A stretch of DNA of 8,656 bases, taken from an uncultured Aquimarina sp. Its GTDB lineage: Bacteria > Bacteroidota > Bacteroidia > Flavobacteriales > Flavobacteriaceae. The DNA is taken from positions 1-8,656 of the forward strand of contig CALGNG010000163.1 in assembly GCA_937958735.1 (NCBI GenBank), written 5' to 3'. Every line of letters starts with the position of its first letter. Position 1 is the stretch's first letter. A program made the translations under genes and the position numbers. A model generated the notes under the pieces. The model did not search any database. It was not told the origin of the DNA and was given only the letters and a program-made list of their open reading frames with translations. Shown here piece by piece: positions 6,880 to 8,656 of this stretch.

Positions 6880-6905
6880 AAAGCCCAATATAAATATTGG
6901 GCTTT
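6880..6905 (-). terminator. Strong intrinsic terminator of htpG
   Basis: The arms 6880-6890 and 6895-6905 are perfectly complementary (11 bp, containing GCCC/GGGC) around a 4-nt loop. On the - strand the stem is followed by a T-rich run (complement of the A-run at 6871-6878). It begins 24 bp past the htpG stop and precedes the NTF2-like pair, so those genes should be transcribed separately from htpG. Confidence 0.93.
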
Positions 6906-6929
6906 GTGGTGTTTTGATTTGTAAAAGTT

Positions 6930-8656
6930 TTAGATTAACTCGAAACTGCGTTTTACAAAATTGGTTAAATCTTCTCCTTTTAAGAGGTTTTGAGATAGTT
7001 TTGCTAAATCCAATGCTTGTTTTATTAAAGCAGACTTGGCATCGCCATCTTGGGTATTGTTTATTTTGTCTACTAACTCGTGATTAGCATTTACAATTAA
7101 ATTGTAGGTTTCTGGGAAGTTACCAAACATTCCCATTCCACCACCACCAGAAGCCTGCATTTCCTTCATGCGACGCATAAATTCGGGTTGTGTAATGGTA
7201 AATGGAGAAGCTTGGCTATCCATAGCTTCTACTTGTACTGTATAGGTTTCTTTAGGTACTACACTTTCTATAGTAGTTTTTAAAGTCTCTTTTTCTTCGT
7301 CGCTTAATTTAGAAACTTCGGTATCTTCTTTCTTGATTAAGTTGTCTATTACATCTCCGTCTACACGTGCAAAGGTGGTGTTCTCGTAAGTAGCTTCTAA
7401 TTTTTGGATTAGGTGGGATACTATAGGAGAGTCTAATAATAGTACTTCGTAACCTTTTTCTTTAGCAGATTGGATGTAACTGTGTTGTGCGTCTTTGTCC
7501 GAAGCATATAGTACAACTAGTTTACCATCTTTATCGGTTTGAGAAGCTTCGATTTTTGCTTTTAATTCTTCAAAAGTAAAATGGTTATTATCTACAGAGG
7601 GTAGTAAGGCAAAATTTTTGGCTTTGTCAAAAAACTTGTCTTCGGACAGCATTCCGTATTCGATAACAATTTTAATATCGTTCCATTTTGCTTCAAACTC
7701 CTCGCGGTTGTTTTTGAATAGCGAGTTTAATTTGTCTGCCACCTTACGCGTAATGTAACTAGAAATCTTTTTTACGGCACCGTCTGCTTGTAAGTAAGAA
7801 CGGGAAACGTTTAACGGAATGTCTGGAGAGTCGATTACCCCACGTAGCATGGTTAAAAATTCGGGTACAATCCCTTCTACATTATCGGTAACGTATACTT
7901 GGTTTTGGTATAACTGGATTTTGTCTTTCTGGATCCCTACATTAGGATCTAGTTTAGGAAAGTATAAAATACCAGTAAGGTTAAAAGGATAGTCTACATT
8001 TAAGTGAATGTTAAACAAAGGCTCCTCGAACTGTGCTGGATATACTTCTCTATAGAAATCCTTATAATCTTTGTCTTCTAATTCCGACGGTTGTTTGGTC
8101 CAGGCTGGGTTAGGGTTGTTTATAATATTTTCTACCTCTCGTGTTGGAGCAGGGTCTTCTTCTTTAGCGCCTTCTGGTTTTTCTAAAGTTTCTGTTTTAG
8201 TTCCAAATTTAATTGGAACAGGCATAAACTTGTTGTATTTTACTAATAGTTCGCTAATTTTAGTTTCTTCTAAAAAAGCTACTTCGTCCTCGCTTACATG
8301 AAGTATGATTTCTGTACCGCGTGTTTCTTTGTCGGAAGCCTCTAATGTAAAGGTAGGAGAGCCGTCACATGTCCAATGTGCAGCAGGAGCTCCAGTATGG
8401 GATTTGGTAATAATTTCTACTTTTTCTGCTACCATAAAAGCAGAGTAGAACCCAAGACCAAAGTGTCCAATGATACCTGAATCTTGTGCAGAGTCTTTGT
8501 ACTTGTCTAAGAATTCTTCAGCACCAGAAAAAGCCACTTGGTTAATATATTTTTCAACTTCTTCAGCTGTCATACCTAGTCCTTGATCGATAATATGTAG
8601 TTTCTTACCTTCTTTATCGATTTTTACTTCTAAGATAGGATTTCCGTATTCCGATT
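6930..8656 (-). CDS. htpG: Molecular chaperone HtpG (Hsp90), 5' end outside window
   Basis: This is an ATP-dependent cytosolic chaperone of the Hsp90 family. The frame stays open from the stop at 6930-6932 to the window edge, giving 574 residues of an expected 620-630; about the first 50 are missing. The ATG at 8573 is internal, because upstream codons encode 'LHIIDQGLGM', the GHKL ATP-binding D-x-G-x-G motif. 'GHFGLGFYSAFM' soon after forms the ATP lid/glycine box. The middle domain carries 'LNVSRSYLQ', whose Arg corresponds to the catalytic-loop arginine that contacts ATP gamma-phosphate. A charged linker ('PEGAKEEDPAPTREVEN') lies between the N-terminal and middle domains. Near the C-terminus 'FMRRMKEMQASGGGGMGMFG' is the usual dimerisation-domain segment with an exposed Met-rich helix. 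All key motifs are intact. The promoter lies outside the window; a strong terminator follows at 6880-6905. Confidence 0.97.
   Translation of the reverse strand, partial: SEYGNPILEVKIDKEGKKLHIIDQGLGMTAEEVEKYINQVAFSGAEEFLDKYKDSAQDSGIIGHFGLGFYSAFMVAEKVEIITKSHTGAPAAHWTCDGSPTFTLEASDKETRGTEIILHVSEDEVAFLEETKISELLVKYNKFMPVPIKFGTKTETLEKPEGAKEEDPAPTREVENIINNPNPAWTKQPSELEDKDYKDFYREVYPAQFEEPLFNIHLNVDYPFNLTGILYFPKLDPNVGIQKDKIQLYQNQVYVTDNVEGIVPEFLTMLRGVIDSPDIPLNVSRSYLQADGAVKKISSYITRKVADKLNSLFKNNREEFEAKWNDIKIVIEYGMLSEDKFFDKAKNFALLPSVDNNHFTFEELKAKIEASQTDKDGKLVVLYASDKDAQHSYIQSAKEKGYEVLLLDSPIVSHLIQKLEATYENTTFARVDGDVIDNLIKKEDTEVSKLSDEEKETLKTTIESVVPKETYTVQVEAMDSQASPFTITQPEFMRRMKEMQASGGGGMGMFGNFPETYNLIVNANHELVDKINNTQDGDAKSALIKQALDLAKLSQNLLKGEDLTNFVKRSFELI

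Noticed and set aside
6930..8573. HtpG as a complete 547-residue protein starting at the ATG at 8573
   Set aside because: Upstream codons to the window edge encode the ATP-site motif IDQGLGM, which Hsp90 needs, so the ATG is internal and the gene is cut by the window.
1..8656. CRISPR arrays, insertion sequences, tRNA or rRNA genes, riboswitches
   Set aside because: No regularly spaced repeats, transposase fragments, terminal inverted repeats, cloverleaf-like segments or conserved leader folds were found in the short intergenic stretches.

Overview
The window looks like a stretch of a marine-type Flavobacteriaceae (Bacteroidota) chromosome. The DNA is AT-rich, and genes have A/T-rich leaders without a clear Shine-Dalgarno. 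Secreted products carry short signal peptides ending in the Bacteroidota-typical '-AQ' (SYSQ, SNAQ, SYAQ). The protein families (DUF2911, a long secreted PIG-L deacetylase next to an SSS symporter, NTF2-like proteins, Bacteroidota-type HtpG) fit that group. Nothing points to phage, transposons, CRISPR or recent transfer.

Layout: the left edge holds the 3' end of one rightward gene with a DUF4268-like C-terminus. Everything else is read leftward. A stem-loop at 292-324 separates the two convergent directions. Reading in the direction of transcription from the right edge, the order is: htpG (5' end cut by the window edge) with a strong intrinsic terminator at 6880-6905; a two-gene unit of a secreted and a cytosolic NTF2-like protein (6803 to 5934); a 283-bp AT-rich gap; then a tight cluster (5650 to 1297) of a secreted PIG-L-type N-deacetylase, a 35-residue single-span membrane protein, and an SSS-family sodium:solute symporter. 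A DUF2911/TPR-like exported protein follows 75 bp downstream and may share the transcript, since the first convincing leftward terminator after the cluster is at 292-324.

The most interesting item is the tiny gene at 3017-3124. It sits between the deacetylase (3 bp away) and the symporter (1 bp away), is too short for ordinary gene calling, and encodes a positively charged N-terminus followed by one hydrophobic span. By analogy with the small membrane proteins encoded just upstream of other SSS symporters (YhdT-PanF and YjcH-ActP in E. coli), it is a candidate symporter accessory subunit. A plausible but unproven reading is that the exported deacetylase processes an N-acylated sugar-type substrate outside the cytoplasm, and the symporter, helped by the small subunit, imports a product.
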